Assembly: GCA_015680685.1 (NCBI GenBank)
Contig: MNCI01023893.1
Coordinates: forward strand, 70,870-134,032
Direction of reading: 5' to 3'
DNA length: 63,163 nucleotides
DNA from: Gnetum montanum
Taxonomy: Eukaryota; Streptophyta; Gnetopsida; Gnetales; Gnetaceae
Part shown: piece after piece, positions 34,441 to 46,700 of the stretch
Layout of the letters: each line of letters begins with the position of its first letter
Position numbering within the stretch: position 1 is the stretch's first letter
Program-made: the position numbers and the translations under genes
The notes under the pieces: generated by a model
What the model saw: only the letters and a program-made list of their open reading frames with translations
Databases searched by the model: none
What the model was told of the DNA's origin: nothing

Positions 34441-34669
34441 GTTAGATAGAGTACATGATTTTCATTTATTATTAATGTTACATCCTCATTTAAACATTGT
34501 GTTACATTGGATTTGAACATTTATCTTACTGCAACTTGAACCATAGCATTACCTTGCAGTGACACCAGAAGTCATAATGGCCATTTGGAAGATGAAAACT
34601 TCTTGTAATTTTGGCCAACCTAAAGGCATGAAACATTTTAGAAGTCTGGTTCATATGAGGTGCAAAAGG

Positions 34670-36615
34670 TTACAAGTAGGTTTAAAACTCTAAGAAATTA
34701 TTTCATACTAGAAGGTTTGAACTTCTTCTAGATGATCCTTTACCTTCTCAAGGATGCTTGTCTACACTTCCTCACAATTTACCTAGACCTTGCTACCAAA
34801 TGAACATCTCCCTTCCATAAGCCACAAACTACAAGAAATTATTTCCTACTAGAAGGTCCAAATGCCTTCTAAATGATCATATGCCTTATAGATGACCCTT
34901 TACCTCCTAGTAGCCTCAAACACTAAGCGATTGTTTCCTTTCAAAAGGTTTGAATGCTTATCGATTAGGAATGTAAGAGGGTACTTGTTGAAAAACCTCA
35001 TAATTTACATAGTACTTGCTATTGGAGGATCCTCTACTTTCCAAAAGCTAAAAACTCAAAGCAATTATTTCTTACTAGAACACCTTAATGCCTATTGAGA
35101 GGGACTTTGAAAGGGTGCTACTCACACTTCCTTGTAGTTTACCTAGATCTTGCTATTGGATAAATCTATACCTTCCAAAAGCTTTAAATTCTAAGTAATT
35201 ATTACCTATTGGAAGGTTTGAATTTCTTCCAGTAGGGACTATGGAAGGATGCTTATTGCACTTCCTCATAATTTACTTATACCTTACTACTTGATGACCC
35301 TCTGCCATTCAGAAGCCACAATCTCCAAGCAATTATTTCCTACTAGAAGGTCTAAATGCCTTCCAAATGATCTTTTTCCTTTCAGATGATCCTTTGTCTT
35401 CCAGTAGCTTTAAACTCCAAGCAATTTTTTCCATCCAAAAGGTTCAAACGCCTTCTAGTTGGGGGTGTATGAGAGTGTTAGTCACAGTGCCTCATAGTTT
35501 ACCTAGACTTTTCTACTGGATTAACTTCTACATTCTGGAAGCTACAAACTTGGAGTAATTATTCCATATTGAAAGGACTAAATTTCTTCAAAAAGGAATT
35601 GCAGGATGGTGCTGGTCACACTTTCTTGCAATTTACCTAGACCTTATTGTCGAATGATCCTCTACCTTCTAGAATCTATAAACTCTAAGCAATTATTAAC
35701 TATTACAAGGTCTAAATTCCTTCTAGTTAATCTTCAACCTTCTAGATGACCCTCTTTCTTCTAGTAGCCTTAAACTCAAAGTAATTACTTCCTTCTAGAA
35801 TGTCTAAGTGCCTTACGATAGGGACTATAGGAGGGTGTTAGTTGCATGACCTCATAGTTTACCTAGACATTGCTACTAGATGACTATATGCCTTCTAGAT
35901 GCCATAAACATGAAGCAATTATTTTCTACCAAAAGGTCTAAATGTCTTCCGAAAGCTTCTGGTATCTTAAAACTTCAAGTAATTATTCCCTTTTGGTAGG
36001 TTTTAATGCCTTTTGGTTAGGACTATGGGAGGGTGGTACTCACACTTCCTCGTACTTTACCTAGACCTTACTACTAGATGATCCTCTACCTTCTAAAAGC
36101 CACATACTTGAAGCAATTATTCCCTACCAAATGGTCTAAATGCCTTTCAAAAGGGACTACGGGAGGGTGCTAATCACACTACCTCATAGTTTACCTAGAC
36201 CTTACTATGAGTTTGCCCTTTGCCTTCTAGAAACCTCTAAATTGCATTGGATGATCTTTTTCCTTCTAAATGACCCAATGATTTTTGGTAGACTAAAGAT
36301 ACAAGCAATTATTCCCTTCTGGAAGGTCTTAATGCCTTCCGGTTGGTGACTATAGAATGGTAGTAGTCACACTACCTCATAGTTTATCTAAACATTGCTA
36401 CCTGATGATCCTCTAGCTTCTAGAAGCCACAAACTCTAAGCAATTATTCACTACTAGAATGTCTTAATGCCTTATAAATGATCTTCAACCTTCTAAATGA
36501 TCCTTTTCCTTTTGATAGCCTCAAACTCTAATCAATTATTCCCTTTCAGAAGGTTTTAATGCCTTTTAGTTAGGACTATTACAAGGTGCTAGTCACACTA
36601 CCTCATAGTTTACAA
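34670..36615. repeat. Satellite array C, alternating short (about 133 bp) and long (about 195-234 bp) units
   Basis: The marker TAGTTTACCTAGACC or a variant lies near 34764, 34998, 35136, 35264, 35494, 35627, 35857, 36052, 36187, 36380 and 36605. Spacing switches between about 130 and about 230 because long units carry an extra segment with CTTCTAGATGATCCT and AGTAGCCT. It is the same family as array B on the same strand and forms the outer end of the right arm. Confidence 0.9.
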
Positions 36616-37390
36616 TGAACATTAGGAGATGCAAGAATATGCAAGTTGCAACTTGTCATCATTAGCATGAGTATGCATTCAGGTCAACATGAAACACATT
36701 CATGTGCATGATGACACATTATCCATGTACATCAATAAAAAATTCACAACATACATACTTGTGCCCTCATCAACCACAACATTTGATTTGTAATTGCCTA
36801 ATGAGAACAAGAGTAACCATGTCTACTTTTTCAAATTAGGTGTTTGTTTTCAGGGTTCATGATTGAACACCAACACCATGGAACGCATTATTGTCTCATT
36901 GGATTTTAATTTGTTATAGCCTAGATTTGAGCTTGCTAATGTTTGTCTTATATGACCTCCTATTGACAATCATACGAGTGAAGAAAGGCCTCTTCTAAGG
37001 TAGGATAAGTGAAAATAGTAGTAGAAGTAAGATCTAGGAAAACATGTCAAACATATTGAGTCAAATTCAACTAAATCTGCAAATTGGGTGTAAATTATGA
37101 AAATAAAAAAAGCTTCCAATGAATTAGGAAACAATAAACATTGCTAATTTACCATGTCTATGTAACCAAAAGGTTTAAATAAACATGCTCCTATGATTTT
37201 ATATAATGTGAAATCTGAACAAAAGTCACCCAAAATGGGCTCCTAGATTCTAGTCCCTACTCTTTCACTAGATTTAGTAGCTTGTAAGCTATCACACAAC
37301 ATCACATAACATAAATAAACTTGACATGTAACAAATACCATGCATGCATTTAGATACTCATCTCTCAGTTAATAGGTTGTAGGTTTGATT
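36616..37390. other. Right end of the inverted structure and spacer, no gene seen
   Basis: The first 150 bp (to about 36750) match the DNA just left of array A in inverted orientation: complement words TTGCATATTCTTGCA and AAACTATGAGG against TTGCATTTTCTTGCA and AAACTACGAG. This suggests the inverted duplication reaches here. The rest holds nothing I can name. Confidence 0.45.
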
Positions 37391-38039
37391 ATTATCCCTA
37401 AGTTTCAGTCTTGTCATAGTGTAGCCACCTTATGGTGGGACCCTTTTTATTAGTGGGTTACATTGGATTTGATTATTGCCCTCACTTGTGGATGTAGTAT
37501 AAGTGAAGTAGCCTTGCGATGGAACCTTTTTCTTTAGTGGGTCACATCTACTTTGTTATGTGGATAGGGTTTGTGTAGAAGAGTATGCTTTTTTGGTGGA
37601 TCAAAGGTTATTTCCCTTTGGAACAAGGGTCAAAGGAGCATAGAGATACTTTGGGGTTCCATGCTACTTTAACCATCATTTAGAGCTACATGGACCTTGA
37701 TTCCTTGTGAATCTCATCACAAGGATATGTAGGCTTACGAAGGAGCTTTGGCTTTGATGCTCGAGTCATTGCCCTCTTTTTGAAGTTGGGTTTATGAATA
37801 GATGCATAATTATAGGAATGTATCATAGTTATTATTTGGAAATGTGTGTGTTGTTTTGGTTGGATAATTAATGTTTATGATCTTACTAACTCATCTAATC
37901 ATTGGCTAGCAAGTTATGTGCTATGATGTGACATAGGATGCCAAGCATTAAGGTGTAGTTCACTGAGTCCACCCATATTACTACTATTGGGACTCTCGAG
38001 TGGTGCCAAATGGTTTTTTCTAAGGGAAAAATGATTACA
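37391..38039 (+). mobile_element. Probable 5' LTR of the chromovirus
   Basis: The stretch ends in TGATTACA directly before an initiator-Met-type primer site, so it should be the 5' LTR. Its start is not clear. Two similar segments of about 120 bp lie at about 37422-37550 (GTAGCCACCTTATGGTGGGA and GTAGCCTTGCGATGGAACC). I find no matching 3' LTR, because LTR-B follows the element. Confidence 0.5.
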
Positions 38040-38040
38040 C

Positions 38041-38058
38041 TTTGTATTAGAGCATCAA
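38041..38058 (+). other. Initiator-Met primer binding site of the chromovirus
   Basis: TTTGTATTAGAGC matches TTGGTATCAGAGC at 11 of 13 bases. This is the usual plant primer site complementary to initiator tRNA-Met. It lies just after an LTR-like end (TGATTACA). Confidence 0.7.
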
Positions 38059-38086
38059 GTTCATGTTATAGGTTTGATGATGGTTC

Positions 38087-39180
38087 ATGGTTCACTTCTT
38101 TAAAACCATGATGCAAAAGAAAAAGAGCAAGGGAAGTCACATCTTTGATGAGACGCCTATAGAATTTGTTCCTCGTGATGATAAGGAGGAGTGTATGCAT
38201 GACAAGATGCATGATGTGACTCCTAAACTAGAGAATGCCAGAAATAATGACAAAGTACCTATTAGGGATCTTGATTCCCTTACCAAGGCACAACAACTAT
38301 GGGAATAGCTTTTCAGAGTTGATAGCATGATCCTTAGCCACTTACCAATGGTTAAAAGGGTTAATATGGTACAAGATCTTGTTGATGGATTGGACATCCC
38401 ATACCTTTTGGAATTGAATTATCATGCTAAGAAAAATCTCTCTATGGCCTAAAATTTTGTACTTTGAAATCATGTTAAATGAATGGATGACATTATTGAT
38501 GATGTACAAGTCTCAATAGTTGATGTCATGCAGTGAGTTCATATGGAAAGGATTGAGGTAAGGAACGAAAAAGTAAGCCTAGGTGGCTATTCAAGCAAAG
38601 ACAGTGCCAACTAATTTAGGGTGGCTAACCAAAAATTTCCAAGCTAAAGAACCTAAAATGTGTAAAGGTATTCAAGATAATAAGCTCTTAGATACCTTCA
38701 TCTTTGAGATGGAGCACTTCCTTGAGATGAATGACTACACTAAAGAGATGAAAATTAACATCACCTCTTAATTTTTTAGTAGTGTAACTCAAACATGATG
38801 GTTAAAAATTGTCCATGAAATGAAGTCAGGGATGGCTAGGAAGTCAATCGAAACTTGGAATGATCTTAAGACTATTGTTGAAAATTTCCACATAGGAACT
38901 TCTATTGAAAAAGCTTAGGTGAAGTTGAGATAGCTCCAATAGATAAGAAAGCTAGAGGATTAACTCTGGAAGTACCAATAAGTGATCTTACAAATCCTTA
39001 TACTAGATGACAAATCTAAGAGTCACCTCTTCCATAATTGCCTGAAACCATGGGTTTAGAGAAAGATCAAGACTCACAAGACCTCTAATTATAGAGAGGC
39101 ATTGGAATTGACAACTAGTTTAGGAGTTGATATCAAGGTCTAATTCAAAAATAAATAAATGAGCTGAGGCACCTCATCAT
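38087..39180 (+). pseudogene. Gag of the chromovirus, broken
   Basis: The capsid-type block reads KEPKMCKGIQDNKLLDTFIF then EMEHFL (about 38647-38730). It corresponds to the chromovirus Gag pattern of a PxPxxxxG start followed by LexFLfdMEqYF. The following DNA reads, across stops, WNDLKTIVENF (about 38857) and REALELT near 39095, as in Gag of this group. Upstream, 38087-38308 codes a charged stretch that may be the N-terminus. At least five stops lie inside. Confidence 0.72.
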
Positions 39181-39639
39181 GGCAAGTGGTTTGATGATAA
39201 TTTTGATGGGTTGGGTTGTAGAAATTTTGAAGGTGACTTTTGGGAAACATGTTCAACCATTACCCCTAGTTCCCAAGCATATTACCAAGGTAGTAAAAAG
39301 TAGTAAGCTCTTGAAGGCTATAATTAGTTTGAAGACATAGACCCATGTTTTGGAGGACTTCCTAATAATCTTCCTAGGCATCCTAATGTGTGGTGTTTTC
39401 TCTACTCTATAATTCATGTTACTAGAGATTATCCTTAAAATCCCAACTAACAACCAACTAGGATGGTCCAAATGATGATCATCAATTAAATTCTCTCATC
39501 GTTTAGCTACAAGCCCAATCACAAGTGATTGAGATTAATGACTATGACTATGAAATAGGGTCTATGTAGGGATTAAGAAAATCTTCCAAAGCTTGAAAAC
39601 CATCCAATAAAATATTTAAGAAGTGGAGCCAAAGGAAGA

Positions 39640-40099
39640 ACCCAACTTTTGTTCAGTACAAATGGTTCCTATTCAATATTTCATAAAGATGGTGGATGCT
39701 TTGATTGACATAGGTGCTAGTCATAATTTTCTCTTTCCTAGAATGGCTAGTGCACTCAACCTATGAGTAAAATTGGCTTTGGCATCCTACAAGTTAGCTA
39801 AGTTTCATCTAATCAAATGTACTAGTGTGGTGAAAGAAATGATTGTAAGAGTTGGTTGGTGGAGTGGAAAATCAAACTTCTCTATCTTAGACATCAGTTC
39901 CTTCCAAGTCATTATTAGGCAAGAATTCTTGAAAAAGGAAAAAGTTGTGGTTATTCTATACCTTGACACTATCTACATTACACAAGAGGACTCACCTTGT
40001 CCCATTAAAACCTCCACTTTAGAAAAAACTAAAACTGAACAAGAAGCCCTAGTTGTGTTACCTATGGTGATAAAATGGATTATTAGGGATCCAACCTAG
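39640..40099 (+). pseudogene. Aspartic protease of the chromovirus, broken
   Basis: DALIDIGASHNF at about 39695-39730 corresponds to the protease site ALVDTGATHNF; the catalytic Asp is kept and Thr is replaced by Ile. The following open stretch from 39773 reads VGWWSGKSNFSILDISSFQ and then IIRQEFL, matching the flap and the I-L-G-M-x-F-L end of the family. A stop separates it from gag. Confidence 0.75.
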
Positions 40100-40990
40100 C
40101 AAATCTTTCTTTCAGTGCTTAGGAAGATAGGAAATGGAAGTTCTATGGAGGTAAATATGTAGGTGAAGAATGTTTTAGAGAGGTATAATAATTTGATGCC
40201 AATAAATTTGCTTAGAGAATTGTCTAAATAGTAAGTAGTTGATCATAAAATTCCAATGTTATTTGCTAAAAAGAAGGATCGCTAATTAAGGTTGTGTTGT
40301 GACTTTAGGTTACTCAACAAATACATCATCAAGAATAAGTATATAATATTATTGGTTTCATACCTATTTGACTTGTTAGCAAGGACCTTAGTTTTCTCTT
40401 GACTTGATCTTCATCAAGCCTATTACTAGGTACAAATCATAGTAAGAAATGAGGAGAAAACAACATGCATTACTTATAGGTTGTACAAGTGGATGGTCAT
40501 GCCCTTTGGTTTGTGCAATACTCTTGCTACAGTTTACACACTCGTGAGTGTAGTGTTTCATCTATTTCTATATAAATTTGTAGTGGTATATATTGATGAT
40601 ATTTTAGTCTACTCTACTTCACTCTATGAACATCTTCAACATATGAATAAGGTATTCTCAAAGTTATGGGAGCACAAGCTATATGTCAAGTAGGAGAGAT
40701 GTGATTTTGTGAAGTAAGAATTGAACTTTCTTACTACAACATTAGACGAGGTAAGGTAAAACAAAATCAAAGGAAGGTTAAGGCCATTACTACTAGGTCC
40801 ATTATAAAAGATGTTCATTAGTTATGGTAATATATAAGCTTGACTAGTAACTATTATAAATTTGCTTAAGGATTCTTTGGTATGATGGAAATAGTGAAGA
40901 ATTTGCAAAATAATGATGCTTCTTGAAACTAGAGTTCCAAGTGTCAAAAGGTATTTGATAGAATTAAGATGACCCTCACAAAATAGATAG
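40100..40990 (+). pseudogene. Reverse transcriptase of the chromovirus, broken
   Basis: In order: LRLCCDFRLLNKYIIKNKY (about 40288-40345), LDLHQAYY (about 40403) with the first catalytic Asp, YKWMVMPFGLCN (40481-40520), and VVYIDDILVYS with the catalytic pair at 40595-40600. The next block HLQHMNKVFSKLWEHKLYVK matches the thumb start. The LxLHxAYY form differs from the SGYHQI norm by a replaced Ser-Gly. Stops interrupt the frame at least four times. Confidence 0.88.
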
Positions 40991-41440
40991 TTTTAACTCT
41001 TCCTAACTTTGCAAGGTAATTTGAAATTCACATAGATGCCTCAAAAGAGGAAGTTAGTTGGGTGCTATTGCAAGACAATCATCCTATGACATTTGAATTA
41101 AAGAAGTCAAAGTAGACATATCAGTTGTGGTCTATGCATGAAAAGGAGACATTTGCAATTATGCATTGCCTATCCATATGGTTCCACTATCTTCTTGGTG
41201 ATCTCATGGTAGTTAAAACTAACAACATTATCACAAGTTATGTTCTCAATTAGTCAAATTTGAATCCAAAACAAGCTTGAAGTTTGGACTTGTTACAAGA
41301 GTTTGACCTCTAGTTTATCTATCAGCTAGGCATGGAGAATGTGGTGATAGATGCATTAAGCAGAGGTCCAGAGTTGAATTCAATGGAAGCTGTAGGACAA
41401 TCCAATAGCTCATGGATCATGGTTGATCATGAACTCTAGA
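40991..41440 (+). pseudogene. RNase H of the chromovirus, broken
   Basis: FEIHIDASKEEVSWVLLQD (about 41020-41078) holds the first acidic site and HEKETFAIMHCLSIWFHYLL (about 41138-41200) the second. VVKTNNIITSY stands where the family has VKTDN, so the third acidic residue is Asn. NVVIDALSRGPEL (about 41340) marks the conserved end. It would degrade the RNA strand during reverse transcription. One key residue is lost and stops are present. Confidence 0.82.
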
Positions 41441-41659
41441 AAAAGATCTGAGATGGGTTGTAGCATGATAAACATATTCAAGAGTGGTTAAAGTTTGTCT
41501 AGGATGGAATTAATGACCTACTCTTGTATAAAGAGTATGTTCCAAATTGAAGTGGTTTAAGCTACCATATCATTGATGAATGATATAGCACTCTCAAGGG
41601 TAGTCACTGAGGTTACAAACACACAATGTCATTGATGGAATTATAATTCTATTAGCAAA

Positions 41660-42160
41660 ATTTGGAGATGAATCTGACAAACCTTTATCTAGAGATGTTT
41701 GAAGTGTCAATAGGACAAGAGTTTGAATGAAAAAATAAGGGGCATGCTCCACCACTTAGAAATTCCAAAGCTACCATGGGTGATAGTCTCCATGGATTTC
41801 ATCATAAGACTATCAAGGATATAAGGATACTCTAGAATTCTTGTAGTTATGGATAAGTTCTCTAAGTATCTCATTTTCATTCCATGTTCTACTTATTGCA
41901 TGGCTAAGGATGCGACATCCTTGTTTGTTGACAATGTCATGCATTACTTTGGATTACCATCTAACATTGTCTCTGATCATGATTCTCAACTCATGAGTGA
42001 ATTTTGGCAAAACTTATTTTTGATGTTGTGGACAAAGCTATGAATGTTCTTTGGATACCATCCTCAAATAGATGGTTAAATGAAGAGAGTCAAGAAAGTT
42101 CTAGAGGAATATTTATAACACTTCATTTAGTTCAATCAGATGAACTAGGTATCCTTAATA
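41660..42160 (+). pseudogene. Integrase of the chromovirus, broken
   Basis: A zinc-finger remnant CLKCQ lies near 41697. The core reads VSMDFIIRLSRI (about 41790), VVMDKFSKYLIFIP, then GLPSNIVSDHDSQLMSEFW (second acidic site, about 41953-42010) and FGYHPQIDG (about 42050). Order and motifs match Ty3 chromovirus integrase. Stops occur in the core. Confidence 0.85.
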
Positions 42161-42714
42161 CCAATGGTTCAATTTAGTTATAACATTAAAAAATCTCCAG
42201 CCATTGATTTCTCTCTGACAAAGTTGACATTAGTGGGATGTAGCCATTAATTTCTTATTTCGAGAAAACTTTCCATCAAGGTTTAAATCCTTTAACAAAT
42301 GAATTCATCAAGTATTCAGAAAATCACATTCAAGTTACCTGATTATACTTGGAAAAGTCCATGAAGCACATGAAAAAATAGCCAAATAACAAAAGCTGAC
42401 TATTGAAGTTTGTATTTAGAAAGTGGACATTATTGAAAATGGATTATATTGAGTAGATAAGGCCAAAGAAGGATGCTAGTGAGAAGTTTCTTAGATTTTA
42501 TGATGGACCCTTTAAGATCCTTACTTAGGTCAATCTTGTTAGCTACAAATTGCAATTTCTAGCCTATCTAATGTAGTACCATCTAGTCTTTCATGTCTTT
42601 ATGCTTGAAAATTTCAATCTTAAGGGACACTGACCTCTTCACACTTGGGTCCAAGGGATCTCCAAACATTAAAGTTATGAAAGGATAAAATATTTACTCC
42701 ATCATCAACATGCA

Positions 42715-42850
42715 CACCATGAAATGTGCTCTAGATTAGAAAGTTGAGTTCCTTGTACATTAGACAAGCATGTCCTTAAAGAATGATACATGGGAAGAAA
42801 TGTAGACTTTCAAGAACAAATAGATTTTCATTATAAATTTCTACACCAAA
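42715..42850 (+). pseudogene. Chromodomain of the chromovirus, broken
   Basis: Across stops the text reads ALD, KVEFLVH, then SMSLKNDTWEEM and TFKNK. This follows the chromodomain pattern E-Y-L-V-K-W-x-G-x-P-x-x-x-A-T-W-E-x-x-x-x-L. In this lineage it sits at the integrase C-terminus and guides insertion to marked heterochromatin. It places the element in the chromovirus clade. Confidence 0.65.
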
Positions 42851-43197
42851 ACCACATTGATTTTCCTTTGTGAATGTACATATGTGACTAGCTAGAGTTG
42901 GCCAATAGTTAATGAAAGTTATAGTGCACCCTAGAGAAAAGCATTTTTTGATGAATTTGGAGGTCCTAAAGTGAATCCAAAACATATCACTTCTATGAGG
43001 TGGAAAATCAATGTATCTCCTCTTGTAGCTATGGTGTTTGGTGATGCAATGGTAAGGCTAGACCCCAATATCCTTGTACATGCTAGTGAAAGGCTATTAT
43101 TAGACATGGGGAGTGGTTCCCCCAAGGTATGAATAGTCTTTCCTTTGTTGCATAAGCATCAACTCTACTCTCTCATATTTCAGCTAGAGATAGAGGA
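42851..43197. other. 3' end of the chromovirus, no gene seen
   Basis: About 350 bp between the chromodomain and the LTR-B copy. A purine-rich AGACATGGGGAGTGG near 43102-43116 may be the polypurine tract. I do not see a 3' LTR of its own. Confidence 0.35.
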
Positions 43198-43763
43198 TGC
43201 GCTCACATGTCAAGAAAGTATATTTTCCTTATTTTTATGCCATTAATGCCTTAAACAAAATATTTAAAATCATAAAAAGATTTATAAATTTCTTGATTTC
43301 ATAAGCTGTGATGATTCAGCCTTACCCAAGGAGGTCATAACTATATGACGTGGTGTGGAGTCATTAAGGTTATGACTAAGATCTATTTTATTTACATTTG
43401 TGTATTTGGGTGTGGTGTTGCATCTATTCCCTTGAGTGATTACAACAAGAGCATTGCCCTTGTCCCCAAGTGGGATTGCAATATGTGTGTGATTATTACT
43501 TATTTCTTATAAAGATAAAACCCATAAAAATTATAAAACATAAAATTATAAATATTTTCTCTATCTCTCACTATGGTAACATAAGTTATAATTGTACCAT
43601 ATGTACTCTATGTATTATAAAATCTTTTCTATTTATTTAATGTAACGACATACATAAGTGTTCTTAGTAATTCACTTAACATTGCCCTTGAAGCTTATGA
43701 CCAGATTGCACTACAATTTGTGTGATATATTCCATGGGTTCGAAACAAGTGGGATCCCTATCA
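43198..43763. repeat. Dispersed repeat LTR-B (copy 2)
   Basis: A 566-bp repeat matching 53161-53742 along its length: TGGGATTGCAAT, AAAACCCATAAAAATTATAA, ATTTTCTCTATCTCTCAC and an end GGATCC then TATCA. TG-like start and CA end suggest an LTR. I cannot find a primer site or polypurine tract next to it, so LTR status is not proved. Confidence 0.7.
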
Positions 43764-46700
43764 TTGTCATCATTTCTAGGGAGGATGTTGACAAATTATT
43801 TGGAAATACTTATACATTTTTTATTTTAACCTTTTATTCAAACTAGGTGTGTGTTTTAGTGTTGTGTGTGTAGGTTGTCAACACAAATGAAATGGTAGAT
43901 AGTGCTAATAGCCCATCGAAGATCTTTAATAATGCACCAAAAATATGAAGGGATTTTGTAATCTTTGAACATTAAAAGGATAAGACCCTTTTACCTTTTG
44001 TGATAGCTTATCATCAAGATAAGTAAAGGAGATGAAGAGATGCTCATGGCTAGTTCTCAAGGGACTTGGTTGTGGCTACACTAGAAGATCTCATTGATGC
44101 CTTAATCAATATGGGGTTAGAGGATGAACGTATGGTGTACAAGGTTTATAATCCCATGTTCAATGATTATGAGACTTTGCACATGTAAGATATTTCAGAT
44201 CAAGTGGCAAAAGAAGAGGTTGATCACAACATTCATATAATCATTCAAAGAAGGAGCAAGTAGCTAAAGCAAATAAAAAAGACAAAAGGTTTAGCCTACC
44301 ATTAAGGCCCTTGATTAGGTACCTTCACCTAAAGTATATCTCAACATGTAATCTCCTTTCTAGGTTCCATCATTTGTACTTGTCTAGACTAGTTGGTGGT
44401 AATGATGATTCTCCTTTGTACAAATAAAGTGATTATCACAAATTGATGGAAGTTGTACATATTCTAAGGAAGGATATTCATGAAAATAGAATCAAACAAA
44501 TCAACATGGCTGATGCGCCCACATACAAAGGATATACCAGTGTTAATCCCCAACTCCATGTGCAAGCCTTTAACAACACTTGCTATCTCTAAGGAATTAT
44601 GAGTAATTAGCAGAAGTTGTGATTGTTTTTCTAAATCTTCATCAAGCATGCAAAAACATGGTATAAATCCTTGACTCCTAAATCAATTTAGAATATTCTA
44701 AATATAATTTAAGACCTATGCATGAATTTTAAACACCTAGAAGAATATGGTCAGATGGAGGCAAGAAGAACATAAGCCTCTTTGCATTGTCATGAAAAGT
44801 TATATGAAAACTAAGCACCACTATCCAAACCATGATTTTATCCAAAGAGAGTAGTTGATGCATACTGTAAAAGGGATAAGGTAATAAACAATAGGGTATA
44901 TGGACATGTATCTGATGGGCCCAGTGCACAAAAGTTCATGATTCAAATCAAGATGCTTGTAAACATCATTCCTAGCATGGAAGGTAAATGGAAAAAATGA
45001 TAATCAACAAAGGAGAAAAATCATAATTCATCATGTAGATGGGATGGAAAAATATTTAAGGTACCATTAAACCTTCTACTACAATTGATTCTTTAGCACA
45101 AGATTAATTTAGAACGAACAAAGCCTTCATGGACATGGCCCACCATGTAGATTGAGTTTGGGACTCGATGAATGAAAATATGATCACTCCTCTCAAGGAC
45201 ATTAAGGGTAAGATGGTTGAAGCTATAACCAAAGTAGTTGCACCACATAAATGTAAAAATAGGTATTATGGTAAGGGTAAAGGCAACCTCTCTTACTCTA
45301 AAAGTAATCCATAAGATCCAAATGAGGCTTTCTCATCCTCCTCTAATGATGAGGGTCCTTGCAAATACTATGTAGACTCATGATTCACATGATTGGTAAG
45401 ATGGGATGATATGGGATAACTTTGAATCCTATATTCATCAAGAGATAGATAAGGATGTTTCCATACCTTGGTCTTTCATACTATCCTAGTGGTGCTTATC
45501 CATAGCCCATGCAGCAATACCAATAGTGGCAAGCTCCAAATTCTTGGGGTGCTACTCCATGAAATCTTTCAAATCAAGTGTAATAATAAATGACACCTTC
45601 ATCTAATCCTGAAATTTATGGTGCATAAAAAAGTACTTATGAACATCCAATGATGATACCTCAACAATACCTACCTACTTCCAATAGTCCTACCAACCAA
45701 GCTTTCCAACAACAACAACAACAACTTCTACTTCCTGGTCTCATGCAAGGTGTGATACCTAGTCAACCATAACCAAGGTAGGTGAAATCATGTAATATTA
45801 TCTATAGTAATGATCCTACATATATTCATGCATCTAGGAAACATTAACATTAATGTATTTATTTGGTTTCAGGGTAGGAAAATTTACCCCAAGCATAGAT
45901 GTAAGAATCACGAGATTGAATTTGTATCCTGCTCTCCACCTTGTGATGATGAAAGTCATTCAAGAAAAATCAAAGCTCATACTCTTGAAATATTGATGAA
46001 CATCCTTGACTATAACTCAATTGTAATATCTACCTTAGGGATGTGTTCTATTGCTATGTCTAGTGGATATAGCACAATGGTCCCTAATGGTAATGTTGTT
46101 ACCATCTTTATGACTACAATGGTAACATGGATAGTTAAATAAAAATGCTTGCCCAAAAAGTGACCAAATCCTAGTAGTCCCATGGTGAATATCTAAATTA
46201 ATGAAAAGGATCATTATCTAGCTCTCTATGACTCCACTTTAGGAGTTAGTCTCATCTCATTCTAGTAGTACTTGGTGCACCATACTGAACATCTTTCACC
46301 TCTAAGCATGCTTAACACTCAATTTACTACTTAGAGGCTTCCCAAGTGATAGACATGGATAAGTTGGGGGAAGAGGGAGAAATCTTCCATATTATATCAA
46401 AATTTTATTTTCCTACTATTTTCATTTGCGAAATTGACAAAGATTAGTGTGTTTATTTGGAATTCTTCACTTTTTGTGCTTCAGAAATAACCAATCCTAA
46501 GATTTTTTTCGAGTATTTGTGTGTGTGTGTGTGGGAAAATCAACTTAGGAACTTTATGAATGTTCATCCAATAATCCAATGATGGATAGATGAGTTACAT
46601 ATGCTATGATGATGCAAGAGAACCAAATATGTCCAACATGAAGCTTTGGTTAATAGAATTCCCATGCAAAAACATTCATCCATCCACTTTTCTTTCATTG

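Noticed and set aside
45708-45726. Poly-Gln tract as sign of a regulatory gene
   Set aside because: It is a CAA microsatellite in a decayed gag-like, Gln-rich region.
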